A DNA stretch of 64,000 nucleotides from Ketogulonicigenium vulgare WSH-001 (GCF_000223375.1 NC_017384.1:748097-812096), one strand, 5' to 3'. Counted from the stretch's first letter, positions 1 to 8,882 are shown. Program-made: numbers and translations. Notes: generated by a model from the sequence alone, not told the origin.

Positions 1-591
1 CGGCTGCAACGCAGTGGCGATTTCACCCCCGTGCTGACCCGCAGCGATGATGTTTTCGTGCCTTTGTCCGAACGCATGACCATCGCGCGCGCGGCGGGGG
101 CGGATGTGTTCATCTCGCTGCATGTTGATGCGGTGGATCAACGCGAGGTGTCGGGCGCTGTCGTGTATACACTCGCGGCCCGCGCGGCGGATCGCGCGAC
201 GGAAAACATGGCCGAGCGGCATAACCGCGGCGATTTGCTGGCCGGCCTCGATCTGACGGGGCAGGATGATCGTGTTGCCACGGTGCTGATGGATCTGGCG
301 CGGCGCGAGACCGGCCCCGCATCCGAGCGTCTGGCCGCTGCGCTGATCGCCAGCATGTCCGGCGCGGGGGCGCAGATGAATACGATGCCGCATAGGCGCG
401 CGCCTTTATGGGTGCTCAATGCGGCGGATTTCCCCTCGATCCTGATCGAGGCGGGATTTATTTCCAATCCGGCGGAACGCGCGCGGCTTGATACCGTTTT
501 GGGACGGCAGCCGCTGATCGAGGGCATCGTTCAGGGCCTGCAAAGCTGGCATCAATCCGAGGCGGCGCTGGCACCGCTGCGGCTGCGCTAG
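1..591 (+). CDS. N-acetylmuramoyl-L-alanine amidase, C-terminal part
   Basis: C-terminal part of a zinc-dependent Amidase_3 enzyme, which cuts the bond between MurNAc and the stem peptide in the periplasm during wall turnover and cell separation. The frame is open from base 1, so the true start is outside the window; 196 codons are present. Visible family marks are LTRSDDVFVPLSERM, the zinc-ligand segment FISLHVDA, and the catalytic-glutamate segment SILIEAGFISNPAER close to the end. The PBP1A gene follows 66 bases downstream on the same strand, a pairing that fits joint peptidoglycan work. Which Ami paralogue it is cannot be told without the N-terminus. Confidence 0.93.
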   Translation, partial: RLQRSGDFTPVLTRSDDVFVPLSERMTIARAAGADVFISLHVDAVDQREVSGAVVYTLAARAADRATENMAERHNRGDLLAGLDLTGQDDRVATVLMDLARRETGPASERLAAALIASMSGAGAQMNTMPHRRAPLWVLNAADFPSILIEAGFISNPAERARLDTVLGRQPLIEGIVQGLQSWHQSEAALAPLRLR

Positions 592-657
592 CTGGTGTTT
601 TGACGGGAAGCTGCCCAAAGGGTATAAGGCAGCTGCACTTTCTGGGGGAGCTCGCGC

Positions 658-3171
658 TTGCTACGTTTCATCGCCTCGTTCTTTGGCGGCATCTTTTCAT
701 TCGTTTCTATGGCCTTGATTTTCGGCGCTCTTTCCATGGGCGCAGTGATCTTTGTCTATAGCCGCGATCTGCCAAGCTATGAGACGCTGACAAATTACGC
801 GCCGCCCACCATCAGCCGAATCTATTCGGGCGAGGGGCAGATCATCGACGAATTCGCCAATGAGCGGCGTTTGTTCGTGCCTGCCGATCAAATTCCCGAT
901 CTTGTGAAGAACGCCTTCATCTCGGCCGAGGATCAGAATTTCTATACCCACCCAGGGTACGACATTCGCGGTCTGGCGGCGGTCGCGGTCGAGGCCCTGC
1001 GCTCGGGCGGGCGAGAGCTGCGCGGCGCATCGACCATTACCCAACAGGTGATGAAGGTCTTTTTGCTCGACGGCTCGCGCGAGGCCGAGCGCAAGATCAA
1101 AGAGATCATCCTGGCCAGCCGCGTCGAACAGGTCATGTCCAAGGACCAGATCCTAGAGCTTTATCTGAACGAGATTTTCCTGGGTCAGAACTCTTACGGT
1201 GTGGCCGCTGCCGCGCAGACCTATTTCAACAAATCGCTGGACGCGCTGACAGTGGCCGAAGTGGCCTATCTTGCCGCCCTGCCGCAAAGCCCCAGCCGCC
1301 TGCATCCCGTCACCAACCACGATGCCGCCATTTCGCGCCGTGGTTATGTGCTGCGCCGGATGCTGGCCGATGGCCATATCGATCAGGCCGCTTTTGACGC
1401 CGCCATGGCCGAGCCTTTGCGCACCGTGCAGACCGGCGATATCGAAAGCTTCCGTACCGCCCGTCCGCCGCGCGATTACTTTACCGATGAAATCCGCCGT
1501 CAGCTGTCGCGCTCGTTCGGCGAGGATCAGTTCTTTAACGGCGGTCTGTCGATCCGCGCCACTGTGAACCCGCAATTGCAGGATGTCGCGGCGCTGGCGC
1601 TGCAGCGCGCGCTGGAAACCTATGATCGTGGTCGCGGGCGTTGGCATGGCACGGGGCAGGTGATCGATCCGGCGCTGCTGGGCGATGAAGTCCTGTGGCG
1701 CACGGCGCTGACCGCGACCGATGTGCCGCGCGATATTGCGCTGGATAGCCCGTGGCTGCCTGCCGTTGTGCTGGCGGTCGAGGATAGCCAGTTGCGACTG
1801 GGGATCGAGGGCGTGGCATTGGACGATGCCGAAACGCCCGTCGTGCCGCGCGCGGATATCGAATGGATGCGCGGCAATTTCCATGACAATTTCACCGCCG
1901 GTGATGTAGTGCTGGTGCGCCGCATGACGAACGACAGTAGCGGCGCATTCGTGCGCTGGACGTTGCGTCAGGTGCCCGCGGTCGAGGGCGCGTTCATGGC
2001 GATGGACGTGAACACCGGCCGCGTGTTGGCCATGCAGGGCGGTTTTTCCTATCAATCCTCGGTGTTTAACCGCGCGACCCAAGCGCGCCGTCAGCCCGGC
2101 TCTAGCTTTAAGCCCTTTGTCTATGCGGCGGCGCTGGATAGCGGTTATACGCCTGCCACGATCGTCGTGGATGCGCCGGTCGAAATTATGACCCCGCAAG
2201 GCCCGTGGCGTCCGCAAAATGCCTCGAACCGCTTTTATGGCCCGACGCCGCTGCGCACGGGGATTGAACAGTCGCGCAACCTGATGACCATTCGTCTGGC
2301 GCAGGAAGTCGGCATGGATGTGGTCGCCGAATATGCCGAGCGGTTCGGCGTTTACGACACGATGAACCCGGTGCTGGCCGCCTCGCTGGGGTCCGAGGAA
2401 TCGACGCTTTACCGCATGGTGGCGGCCTATGCGATGTTCGCCAATGGCGGCGAGCGGGTCGAGCCGACGCTGGTTGACCGCGTGCAGGATCGCTATGGCC
2501 GCACGATTTATCGCCACGACCAGCGCGAATGTCTGGATTGCACCCTGCCGACGCTGCAAGCCGGTGTCAGCCCGACGATCCATTCGGAACGCGAGCGGAT
2601 CATGAACGAGGTCACGGCCTATCAGTTGACCTCGATGATGCAGGGCGTGGTGCAGCGCGGCACGGGCAGCTCGATCAACCTGCCGGTGCCGATCGCCGGC
2701 AAGACCGGCACCACCAATGACGCGAAAGACGTCTGGTTCATCGGCTATTCGTCGAACATCGTCGCAGGCTGCTATATCGGCTATGACACGCCCGAGCCGA
2801 TGGGTTCGGTATCGGGCGGCGGCACCTGCGGCCCCGTGTTCCAGCGCGCCATGGCCGCCGCGATCGAGGAATATGGCGGCGGCCCGTTCCATATTCCTGC
2901 CGATTGCCGCTTTATGAATATCGACCGCTTTTCGGGTGCGCGTCTTGGCCCCGATGCCAGCGGCCCGAATGTACAGGCGGAATGTTTCCGTGCGGGCGAA
3001 GAGCCGGTGTTCGGCATCACCTTTGACGGCGGTTTTGCGATGTCGGCGGACCTGCCACTGGTGGACGAAGTTGTTGCCGCCTCGCGCAATGTCACCAACT
3101 CGTCGGGCGGCGCTGCGACGGTCGGCGATAATGCCTCGTTCGGGACTGTGACCTCGGGCGGTCTTTACTAA
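658..3171 (+). CDS. mrcA: Penicillin-binding protein 1A (bifunctional transglycosylase/transpeptidase)
   Basis: Class A PBP of 837 residues that polymerises glycan strands and cross-links peptides on the outer face of the inner membrane. A single N-terminal membrane anchor (about residues 5-35) is followed by the GT51 domain with EDQNFYTHPG and RGASTITQQ, a linker/OB-like region, and a transpeptidase domain with the SxxK motif SSFK at about residue 482, the SxN motif SRN, and KTGTT at about 682. The start is TTG at 658, preceded by a strong Shine-Dalgarno stretch (GGGGGAG around 644). Length and motif order are normal for the family. Confidence 0.96.
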   Translation: MLRFIASFFGGIFSFVSMALIFGALSMGAVIFVYSRDLPSYETLTNYAPPTISRIYSGEGQIIDEFANERRLFVPADQIPDLVKNAFISAEDQNFYTHPGYDIRGLAAVAVEALRSGGRELRGASTITQQVMKVFLLDGSREAERKIKEIILASRVEQVMSKDQILELYLNEIFLGQNSYGVAAAAQTYFNKSLDALTVAEVAYLAALPQSPSRLHPVTNHDAAISRRGYVLRRMLADGHIDQAAFDAAMAEPLRTVQTGDIESFRTARPPRDYFTDEIRRQLSRSFGEDQFFNGGLSIRATVNPQLQDVAALALQRALETYDRGRGRWHGTGQVIDPALLGDEVLWRTALTATDVPRDIALDSPWLPAVVLAVEDSQLRLGIEGVALDDAETPVVPRADIEWMRGNFHDNFTAGDVVLVRRMTNDSSGAFVRWTLRQVPAVEGAFMAMDVNTGRVLAMQGGFSYQSSVFNRATQARRQPGSSFKPFVYAAALDSGYTPATIVVDAPVEIMTPQGPWRPQNASNRFYGPTPLRTGIEQSRNLMTIRLAQEVGMDVVAEYAERFGVYDTMNPVLAASLGSEESTLYRMVAAYAMFANGGERVEPTLVDRVQDRYGRTIYRHDQRECLDCTLPTLQAGVSPTIHSERERIMNEVTAYQLTSMMQGVVQRGTGSSINLPVPIAGKTGTTNDAKDVWFIGYSSNIVAGCYIGYDTPEPMGSVSGGGTCGPVFQRAMAAAIEEYGGGPFHIPADCRFMNIDRFSGARLGPDASGPNVQAECFRAGEEPVFGITFDGGFAMSADLPLVDEVVAASRNVTNSSGGAATVGDNASFGTVTSGGLY

Positions 3172-3237
3172 GGGTGGCTTTACTGATCGCCCCTGCCGGT
3201 CTAGAAGCGGCTCCAATTCTTATACACCGGGACAGCC

Positions 3238-4365
3238 ATGCGTAGCGAAACGCGAGATATCATTGCCGCCATTGAAAAATCTATCACGCTGGTGGCCCAG
3301 CGGATGGACCGTGAGACGGCATCCTATCGGCTGGAAGAGTTCAACGCCCGCGTTGAAGATCCGACGCTGTGGGACAACCCCGAGGCCGCGCAAAAGCTGA
3401 TGCGCGACCGTCAGGTGCTGCTGGACAAGATCAGCAATGTCGACGCGCTGGAACGTGACCTGCGCGACAATATCGAGCTGATCGAGATGGGCGAGGCCGA
3501 GGGCGATGATGATGTCGTCGCCGAGGCCGAGGCTGCGCTGCGCGCCCTGCGCGATGTCGCCGGCAAGAAAGAGATCGAGGCGCTGCTGGACGGCGAGGCC
3601 GATGGCAACGACACTTTCCTCGAGATCAACTCGGGCGCGGGCGGCACCGAAAGCTGCGACTGGGCCTCGATCCTGGCGCGGATGTACGTCCGCTGGGCCG
3701 AGAAAAAGGGCTATACAGTTGAAATGCAATCGGAAAGCCCCGGCGAAGAGGCGGGCATCAAATCGGTTTCCTATAAGATTTCCGGCCATAACGCCTATGG
3801 TTGGCTGAAATCGGAATCGGGCGTCCACCGCTTGGTGCGCATCTCGCCTTACGATTCTGCGGCGCGTCGCCACACCTCGTTCAGCTCGGTCTGGGTCTAT
3901 CCGGTGGTGGACGACAATATCGAGATCGAGGTGCAGGACAAAGATATCCGCATCGACACCTATCGCTCGTCGGGCGCGGGCGGCCAGCACGTGAACACCA
4001 CCGACTCGGCCGTGCGGATCACCCACTTGCCGACCGGCATCGTCGTGACCAGCTCGCAAAAGTCGCAGCACCAGAACCGCGATATCGCGATGAAGGCACT
4101 GAAATCGCGCCTCTATCAGATCGAGCTGGACCGCCGCAACGCCGCCATCAACGAGGCGCATGAGTCCAAGGGCAGTGCGGGTTGGGGCAACCAGATCCGA
4201 TCCTATGTGCTGCAGCCTTACCAAATGGTGAAAGACCTGCGCACCTCGCACGAGACCTCGGACACCCAAGGCGTGCTGGACGGCGATCTGGACGGTTTCA
4301 TGGCCGCGACGCTGGCGATGGATGTCTCGGGCAAAAGCCGCGCCGAGGCGAATGCCGAAGATTGA
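3238..4365 (+). CDS. prfB: Peptide chain release factor 2
   Basis: RF2 of 375 residues; recognises UGA and UAA stop codons and triggers peptide release on the ribosome. The GGQ motif lies at residues 248-250 ([10 protein letters not shown]). The stop-recognition tripeptide region reads [15 protein letters not shown], so the classical SPF is SPY here, to my knowledge a common alphaproteobacterial form. The frame is continuous from ATG 3238: no in-frame UGA near codon 26, so the autoregulatory +1 frameshift of many bacterial prfB genes is absent. It is the last protein gene before the tRNA-Ser integration site. Confidence 0.97.
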   Translation: MRSETRDIIAAIEKSITLVAQRMDRETASYRLEEFNARVEDPTLWDNPEAAQKLMRDRQVLLDKISNVDALERDLRDNIELIEMGEAEGDDDVVAEAEAALRALRDVAGKKEIEALLDGEADGNDTFLEINSGAGGTESCDWASILARMYVRWAEKKGYTVEMQSESPGEEAGIKSVSYKISGHNAYGWLKSESGVHRLVRISPYDSAARRHTSFSSVWVYPVVDDNIEIEVQDKDIRIDTYRSSGAGGQHVNTTDSAVRITHLPTGIVVTSSQKSQHQNRDIAMKALKSRLYQIELDRRNAAINEAHESKGSAGWGNQIRSYVLQPYQMVKDLRTSHETSDTQGVLDGDLDGFMAATLAMDVSGKSRAEANAED

Positions 4366-4447
4366 GTTTAAGCCTAGGGTTTTCTTGCGGGTTTCCGCTG
4401 GATAACCCCTTGCAAATATCGCGCTTCTCGCGCAAGAGAAACGCGTT

Positions 4448-4537
4448 GGACAGTTGGCCGAGTGGTCGAAGGCGCACGCCTGGAAAGTGTGTAGGCGGGA
4501 GACCGTCTCGAGGGTTCGAATCCCTCACTGTCCGCCA
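4448..4537 (+). tRNA. tRNA-Ser (anticodon GGA)
   Basis: Ninety-base tRNA with encoded CCA. The acceptor stem pairs GGACAGT (4448-4454) with ACTGTCC (4527-4533); discriminator G4534; CCA 4535-4537. The anticodon loop CTGGAAA gives GGA, reading UCC/UCU. The long variable arm typical of tRNA-Ser is present, and the T arm is GAGGG-TTCGAAT-CCCTC. The 3' end is the insertion point of the prophage; integration leaves the tRNA intact. Confidence 0.97.
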
Positions 4538-4558
4538 TTATCCCTATAAGATACTGAA
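4521..4558 (+). repeat. attL: tRNA-Ser 3' end and adjacent phage sequence
   Basis: This stretch recurs in pieces twice more. Its left 18 bases (4521-4538, TCCCTCACTGTCCGCCAT) are identical at 43039-43056. Its right part (4532-4553, 22 identical bases, then TGAA after one mismatch) is repeated at 53563-53589. The integrase gene ends 10 bases further right and points toward it. This is the layout expected for the left attachment site of a tRNA-targeting element. Confidence 0.85.
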
Positions 4559-4567
4559 AACGCGTAG

Positions 4568-5653
4568 TTAATTTCGCGTTTTCCACATTTGCCCAGAATG
4601 TTTTCCAATGTTCTGATCTTGTTCCGTTCCGACAACGGCGCGGCGACGGTCAGCTGACTTGGTATAGTGATCGACCTCTTTCAGTGTTTCGTGCCCCGTC
4701 CAAGCGCTAATCTGGTGCGCCGTGGCACCGCCCTCTGCCAATTCGGTGGCGAGGCTTTTGCGCAGCCCGTGCGCGCTTTTCTTAAAACCAGCTTCCATCG
4801 CAGCCTCGCGTATCATCGTTCCGAGAGATTTTTCCGACCGGGCTTTGCCGCGTGCATCTAGATAGGTCATCTGACCCGCAAGTGCCTCGAGGGCGTGGTG
4901 CATGATGGCCCGGTCTTCGGAAAGGTGCGCTGCGAAATCAGGTAGGGGGCACGACCATGGAATATGTGCCGGACCGTCAGTCTTAACCTGCCGATATGTC
5001 AGCACGCCACCACGCACCATTCCCGGCCCAAGGCGAACAGCATCGCTGATCCGCGCGCCGCTAAAGCGCAGAAGCTCGAAGGCAGCACGTGTTGCTGATC
5101 CCATTGGCCAGCGTGTGCGAAAAGCTGCGATTTCATCCTGCGTCCATGGTGGGTGGCCGCCTTTGCTCTTTGCCTTAGGCATGGCGACGTCGAGCGCCTC
5201 GTTGCGCTCCAGCAGATTGGTCGCCACCCCGAAACTACAGAGGAAGCGCCAAGTGCGAAGTCGGTGGCCTTGTGAAGTGCTTTTCGGAAGGTTTGCCCGG
5301 ATATGCCGCGATCTAAGTCCCCGCGCGGGAAGCTCGCCGAATTCTTCCACCAGCGCATCGCAATGGCGGCGGAACATGGCGCGGGTAGCTAGTTTCGATT
5401 GGCTATAATGGTCTGACTTTAGCGCAGCTCGCACCAACGCTGCAAAAGATCCAGCGGCTGCTGGTGACTTCTCGGGGTTGGCGGACTTTGCTTCTGCGTA
5501 GGCCCTTAGGAAGGCTGGATCGTCCATCGGCAAGTCCGGCAGCTTCACCAAAGGAAAGCCTCGGCGCTGAAAGTAGCGATAGGTCTTTCCCCTCCGTACC
5601 ACCGTCTTAATCCCTTCAAGCGTCACTACGCTGCCCCTATAGCTTTGTCCCAT
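4568..5653 (-). CDS. int: Phage tyrosine integrase
   Basis: Site-specific recombinase of 361 residues that inserts and excises the prophage at the tRNA-Ser 3' end. Catalytic residues visible are Arg201 (FSGARISDAVRL), His295 and Arg298 (SAHGLRKS), His321 (AWTGHET) and the nucleophile Tyr330 (VDHYTKS). The N-terminal arm-binding/SAM-like region covers about residues 1-150. The stop lies 31 bases from the tRNA end, as usual for integrases adjacent to attL. The start overlaps the small gene upstream by 28 bases, so translation is probably coupled. Confidence 0.96.
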   Translation of the reverse strand: MGQSYRGSVVTLEGIKTVVRRGKTYRYFQRRGFPLVKLPDLPMDDPAFLRAYAEAKSANPEKSPAAAGSFAALVRAALKSDHYSQSKLATRAMFRRHCDALVEEFGELPARGLRSRHIRANLPKSTSQGHRLRTWRFLCSFGVATNLLERNEALDVAMPKAKSKGGHPPWTQDEIAAFRTRWPMGSATRAAFELLRFSGARISDAVRLGPGMVRGGVLTYRQVKTDGPAHIPWSCPLPDFAAHLSEDRAIMHHALEALAGQMTYLDARGKARSEKSLGTMIREAAMEAGFKKSAHGLRKSLATELAEGGATAHQISAWTGHETLKEVDHYTKSADRRRAVVGTEQDQNIGKHSGQMWKTRN

Positions 5654-5823
5654 GCGTCCTCTCCGGTTTCGGGTTCGGACGCTAAGTCTGTTTGTGTGTC
5701 TGTTGCAAGGATCATTACGCTACCATCACGCATGATGCGCAGCGCTATGACCGGCTTTCCTGCGCCTTCAAGCGCAGCAATGCCGCGCTTGATAGCTGCT
5801 TGGGTTGGAGTGGATACTGTCAT
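5626..5823 (-). CDS. Small prophage protein upstream of integrase
   Basis: A 65-residue protein with no recognised domain, preceded by a good ribosome-binding site (GAGAGGATC, 5 to 8 bases before the ATG). It opens with TPTQAAIKRGIAALE and has a short beta-like core (VIALRIMRDGSVMIL), then an acidic tail. Its stop overlaps the integrase start. Position suggests a role in integration control (an excisionase-like helper is possible), but the sequence itself shows no helix-turn-helix. Confidence 0.7.
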   Translation of the reverse strand: MTVSTPTQAAIKRGIAALEGAGKPVIALRIMRDGSVMILATDTQTDLASEPETGEDAWDKAIGAA

Positions 5824-5832
5824 TTGATCCTC

Positions 5833-6081
5833 TCAATCAAAGTTCAGCTCAGCAAACCCCTGCCTGCGCGCATTGAACGCAGCGAGGTTTGCCGATGGGT
5901 GTGGGCGGTCGATCCGGCGCAACCAGTTCCGCTCTTTCAGGATGCTGCGGACTGTGGCGCGATGGATCTTTAGGCGCTCGGCCAGCTGGCGCTGCGAGAT
6001 CGCGCCGCCGGTTATTTTGATCATGCCGTCGATGCGGCAGGCATGAGCTTCGCGGCGGAAGGGGCGGTCGATCAAGTTCAT
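5833..6081 (-). CDS. Small helix-turn-helix DNA-binding protein
   Basis: An 82-residue protein with a clear helix-turn-helix at about residues 29-50 (ISQRQLAERLKIHRATVRSIL), resembling the Homeodomain-like/resolvase-type HTH. The ATG at 6081 has GGAGGC 8 bases upstream and overlaps the stop of the preceding methyltransferase-like gene (ATGA). Candidate excisionase or early regulator. The same frame is open further upstream, but that part overlaps the neighbour and has no good start. Confidence 0.75.
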   Translation of the reverse strand: MNLIDRPFRREAHACRIDGMIKITGGAISQRQLAERLKIHRATVRSILKERNWLRRIDRPHPSANLAAFNARRQGFAELNFD

Positions 6082-6722
6082 GCTGCCGCCTCCAAGGCGT
6101 ATCCGCCCCACTGTGACGCACACGCTCGAGCAATGCCCGCGAATGTTTGACTGCGGAATTTCCAGCGATCGGGACCGGGCGGCGCGCGATGCACGGCCTC
6201 CCATCGCTTCGCCTCGTCGCTGCCAGTCGGCGGCAGCGTTAGCTTGTCAGTCGGGCTCAGCCGGGGCAGGCCCCGCAAATAAAAGCCCGTGGCCTTCTTT
6301 GCCCGATCCCCAAACCACCATGGCTGCACGATCTGTGGGCGCGGCAGGTTCGCTGGCATCCTTTCACGAGCATGTCGGTGCATGATTGGATTTTCCACGG
6401 CGACCCGATCAATTGGGGCTCGCCAGCATGTCGTGAAAAGCGCCACGCCCTCGTCTAGCTCGCGCCACATATCCGCTAGAGTGCGTCCAGGTGGCGGGTT
6501 ATGCAGCCAGCGGACGCCGCTGTTACAAAGCCTAGTGCACGGCGGGTGCGCGACGATCAGCAGATCCCAGCCGTCGCCCAAGTGGTCACGAACATCACCA
6601 CGGATGTGGCGGTTGCTGCCGTCATCTGCGGGGAGGAGGTCACAAGACCAAGTGTCGTGTCCAAGCTCGGAGAATGCGCGGCGCATCACGCCCGATGTTT
6701 CGCAGCCAATGAGGACGCGCAT
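6078..6722 (-). CDS. Phage cytosine-5 DNA methyltransferase-like protein
   Basis: A 214-residue protein that begins MRVLIGCETSGVMRRAF, matching the SAM-binding start of C5 methyltransferases. It has PPCT at residues 60-63 in the place of the catalytic PPCQ loop, and ENP at 110-112 in the place of ENV. The size leaves little room for a target-recognition domain. Likely it modifies or masks phage DNA against host restriction, though activity is an inference. The ATG at 6722 overlaps the upstream stop (TAATG), marking an operon; the frame extends 46 codons further without a good start. Confidence 0.75.
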   Translation of the reverse strand: MRVLIGCETSGVMRRAFSELGHDTWSCDLLPADDGSNRHIRGDVRDHLGDGWDLLIVAHPPCTRLCNSGVRWLHNPPPGRTLADMWRELDEGVALFTTCWRAPIDRVAVENPIMHRHARERMPANLPRPQIVQPWWFGDRAKKATGFYLRGLPRLSPTDKLTLPPTGSDEAKRWEAVHRAPPGPDRWKFRSQTFAGIARACASQWGGYALEAAA

Positions 6723-7114
6723 TATGCACCGCCTTTCAGGGCTGCAAGGATTCGGGACGTGTGGTGGGAGTTCGCGAATGCCTGCGCATCCCGCAGAGCA
6801 CCAAAGCGGCCAATCGGTATCGACCAAAACAGCAACTCGAATTGGTGCCGTTCCGCCCAAATTGCATAGTCACCAGCAACTAGTTCGTCGGGGTGTGCGT
6901 CCTCGTCATTGCGCGGTCCCCAAGCAAGCGACTTGACCTCGCGCGCCTCGGCCAGTTCAGCGCGAAGGCGGGTGATCTCGGCGGCAGAGTCGTTGCAGCA
7001 GTCGACCATCCATAGCAATGTGGTGCTCGATGATCCCTTGAGGCCAAGGAAATTCATCAGCGCTTTGGCCCTGCGCTCAGCCCCATTAAGACGTATCAAC
7101 AGATCGGCGCTCAT
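6722..7114 (-). CDS. Hypothetical early prophage protein
   Basis: A 130-residue protein I do not recognise. The first half is helical and rich in Ala/Leu/Arg with a possible coiled coil (AAEITRLRAELAEAREV, about residues 44-60). The second half is aromatic (YAIWAERHQFELLFWSIP). It overlaps both neighbours by 1 to 4 bases (ATGA upstream, TAATG downstream), so it is part of one leftward early operon running from 8692 to 4568. Confidence 0.7.
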   Translation of the reverse strand: MSADLLIRLNGAERRAKALMNFLGLKGSSSTTLLWMVDCCNDSAAEITRLRAELAEAREVKSLAWGPRNDEDAHPDELVAGDYAIWAERHQFELLFWSIPIGRFGALRDAQAFANSHHTSRILAALKGGA

Positions 7115-7716
7115 TCCTGCGATCCTTCCAGGGCTGCGCGGGAAGGCTCAACCGCCTCCAGCATGTGCATAACCATGTCGCGGAAGTTGTCGTAGCCAGC
7201 GATGACGATGGCATCGATGACCTGACAGGCTTCCAGCGCCGGTTTCAGTTGCGCTTTCAGCCGGTCAATCTCGGCTTTCATCTGGTCGCGTGTCGGCACC
7301 ATTTTGGTATCTGCGGCGGCTGGCACCTGGGTAATTGGAATCTTGCCGGTGCCGTCGCAGGCGGCGCAATCCTCGTCGCACAGCCAACCAATAACTTGGC
7401 CGTGGCCGTCGCATTCTGTGCAGTGATTGATGTGCGGCTTGGTCAACTCGTCAATTCGCTTTTGCATGGCGCGAATGGTCAGGCCGGCATGGTGCATGGC
7501 CTCGACGCGGTTATCGCGGCGTTGGCCAATTAGTTCGCCAGCGACTTGCAGCACATCGGCGCGGTCGGTAGAAACCTCGCGGGCCGCGACCGGCTGTTTG
7601 GCCTCGGCAGCCAGCGCTTCGCCGCGCAGGCGTTCGGGTGCGAGGTTGTAAGGGTTTGGCGCTTGGGCCTCATTCGTCGTGCGCGGATCCTGCGCGGTCG
7701 GTGCGTGATCGCGCAT
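7111..7716 (-). CDS. Early prophage protein with DnaJ-type zinc-finger repeats
   Basis: A 201-residue protein of unknown function. A central module, HCTECDGHGQVIGWLCDEDCAACDGTGK (given here only by its two CxxCxGxG units, CTECDGHG and CAACDGTG), looks like a DnaJ-type zinc-binding pair. Flanking regions are probably helical. The start overlaps the MerR-like gene stop (TAATG). Such single zinc modules are common in phage early proteins, but the partner is unknown. Confidence 0.7.
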   Translation of the reverse strand: MRDHAPTAQDPRTTNEAQAPNPYNLAPERLRGEALAAEAKQPVAAREVSTDRADVLQVAGELIGQRRDNRVEAMHHAGLTIRAMQKRIDELTKPHINHCTECDGHGQVIGWLCDEDCAACDGTGKIPITQVPAAADTKMVPTRDQMKAEIDRLKAQLKPALEACQVIDAIVIAGYDNFRDMVMHMLEAVEPSRAALEGSQE

Positions 7717-8389
7717 TATGCTGCCTCCGCATTCTGGTTGGTTAGATGCTGGATCACGGCCTCAATCCCGCCGACCGTGCGGACGGTTTCGCGGACGCCC
7801 GTGGGCAGCTGGACGCCGAAACGGTTCTCGATCAGCAGGTAAAGCTGTGCGAGCATGTCAGGCGTCAGGCCAAGGTCGGCCACCAGTTCCGACGCCGATG
7901 TGACCTCGGCCAGCATTTTGCTGCTGACCAGTGCGGCCAGTTGCTTCACCGCGCTGGAATTGTGGGTATTGAATAGGTTGGACGGGTTAGCACCGGCCAG
8001 CAATTGGGCAGCGGTTAATGCCTTTGCATGTGCGTCCATTGCGAGCTGGTGTAGGCGCTCATAGGCCTCGGCCACCTTATCGCGGTGCTGGTGCAATGTG
8101 CGCTCGAGCGAGCGGCTGGTGTCCAGATCCTGCAGGATGAACCAAATGTCTTGCAGTCCGACCCCAATGGAAATGAGAAACCGGATCAGCGCCAACCGCT
8201 CCAGCACGTCAGGCTTGAAATAGCGAAGGTTGCGGCCAGCCTTCAGTGCTTGACCGGGTAGGCGGCGGCGAATGCCATTCGCGTCTGTTGCGGGGGGATC
8301 AGCTCAAGGCTTTCATAGTGACGGATGGCACGCGGGCTAAGGCCTGTCACGCGCTTGATATCCTGCGTTGTGATTAGCTTGGTCTGCAT
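7716..8389 (-). pseudogene. MerR-family regulator interrupted by a one-base frameshift
   Basis: Two frames together make one MerR-type protein. From ATG 8389 the frame reads MQTKLITTQDIKRVTGLS, then PRAIRHYESLELIPP, a MerR winged helix-turn-helix, and then stops after 17 off-frame residues. The second frame gives ATDANGIRRRLPG, the linker to YFKPDVLERLALIRFL, and a helical C-terminus to 7716. They join if the six-G run at 8292-8297 had seven. So this is a single missing base in a homopolymer: sequencing error, recent inactivation or a slippage switch. Effector unknown. Confidence 0.8.
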
Positions 8390-8401
8390 TGTCGCCCCGG
8401 A

Positions 8402-8692
8402 TCAAACTGCATTGCGGCGCAGACGCGCGGCGACGGCAGCGCTGATCCGCGGTGCGGCGTCATCCAGCACTTGGCGCAGGCTTGGCTGGGCGTGGGTGCG
8501 CAGGCCGCTGCCTTCGCGGCGCATGACGTGGCCGGTCAGCATGAGATTTTCGGGGTTCAGGCGGATGCCGCGCTCTTCGCAAAGGGCCTGCCAGACGTGC
8601 TGTTTCGCGGCCACGGGGCCGTGCAGAATAGAGTCGGAAGTCGCCGCGTGGGCGAGTTGGGCGAAGTTAGCGGGGGTGGAGGTCGTCTGCAT
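8402..8692 (-). CDS. First gene of leftward early operon, hypothetical
   Basis: A 96-residue protein without recognised domain. ATG 8692 is chosen over ATG 8704 because the earlier ATG itself overlaps a GGAG 8 bases before 8692. It contains a helical stretch (PANFAQLAHAATSDSIL) and a basic C-terminus (ISAAVAARLRRNAV). It is the first gene behind the operator-covered promoter at 8723-8751, so it should be expressed early after induction. Confidence 0.65.
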   Translation of the reverse strand: MQTTSTPANFAQLAHAATSDSILHGPVAAKQHVWQALCEERGIRLNPENLMLTGHVMRREGSGLRTHAQPSLRQVLDDAAPRISAAVAARLRRNAV

Positions 8693-8722
8693 TTGATGCT
8701 CCATCGGTGTATCGATGGGGCA

Positions 8723-8773
8723 GTGGTATTGGAGTAAAAAAACTCCGTCAACTAAATAGAGTTATTTTACTCC
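8723..8773 (-). promoter_or_regulatory. Leftward early promoter with two repressor operators
   Basis: On the minus strand a perfect-looking -35 box TTGACG (8751-8746) is followed after 17 bases by a weak -10 (TACCAC, 8728-8723). A 16-bp operator, GGAGTAAAAAAACTCC (8731-8746), fills the spacer. A second one, AGAGTTATTTTACTCC, lies at 8758-8773. Both match the two sites beside the CI gene (10277-10292 and 10336-10351). CI binding would block the polymerase here. Confidence 0.75.
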
Positions 8774-8781
8774 ACTTTTTA

Positions 8782-8809
8782 TTGACGTGATTACTCGGAC
8801 GTGCAGAAT
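8782..8809 (+). promoter_or_regulatory. Probable rightward promoter for the membrane-protein gene
   Basis: TTGACG (8782-8787) is followed after 16 bases by CAGAAT (8804-8809) on the plus strand, 74 bases before the start at 8883. It lies just outside the two operators, so it could stay active in the lysogen. Inference from motif and spacing only. Confidence 0.4.
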
Positions 8810-8818
8810 CGGGGCGAG

Positions 8819-8840
8819 AAAAAAACCGCCACTAGGGCGG
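8819..8840 (-). terminator. Rho-independent terminator, minus strand
   Basis: Read on the minus strand, CCGCC-CTAGT-GGCGG (8840-8826) is followed by seven T (8825-8819). Transcripts of the repressor and the small gene 9481-9630 that read leftward would stop here after crossing the membrane gene in antisense. On the plus strand the same hairpin sits in the leader of that gene. Confidence 0.6.
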
Positions 8841-8882
8841 GGTGTGCTATCAGGCGCTTAGAGCGGCGCTACCAGAGGGGGC

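Noticed and set aside
1153..3216. 687-codon minus-strand frame opposite mrcA, and similar long antisense frames opposite the capsid, tape measure and J-like genes
   Set aside because: Typical mirror frames of high-GC genes; His/Arg-rich with no domain or ribosome-binding site.
3238..3330. Programmed +1 frameshift in prfB
   Set aside because: The frame is continuous from the start and no CTT TGA-like site occurs near codon 26.
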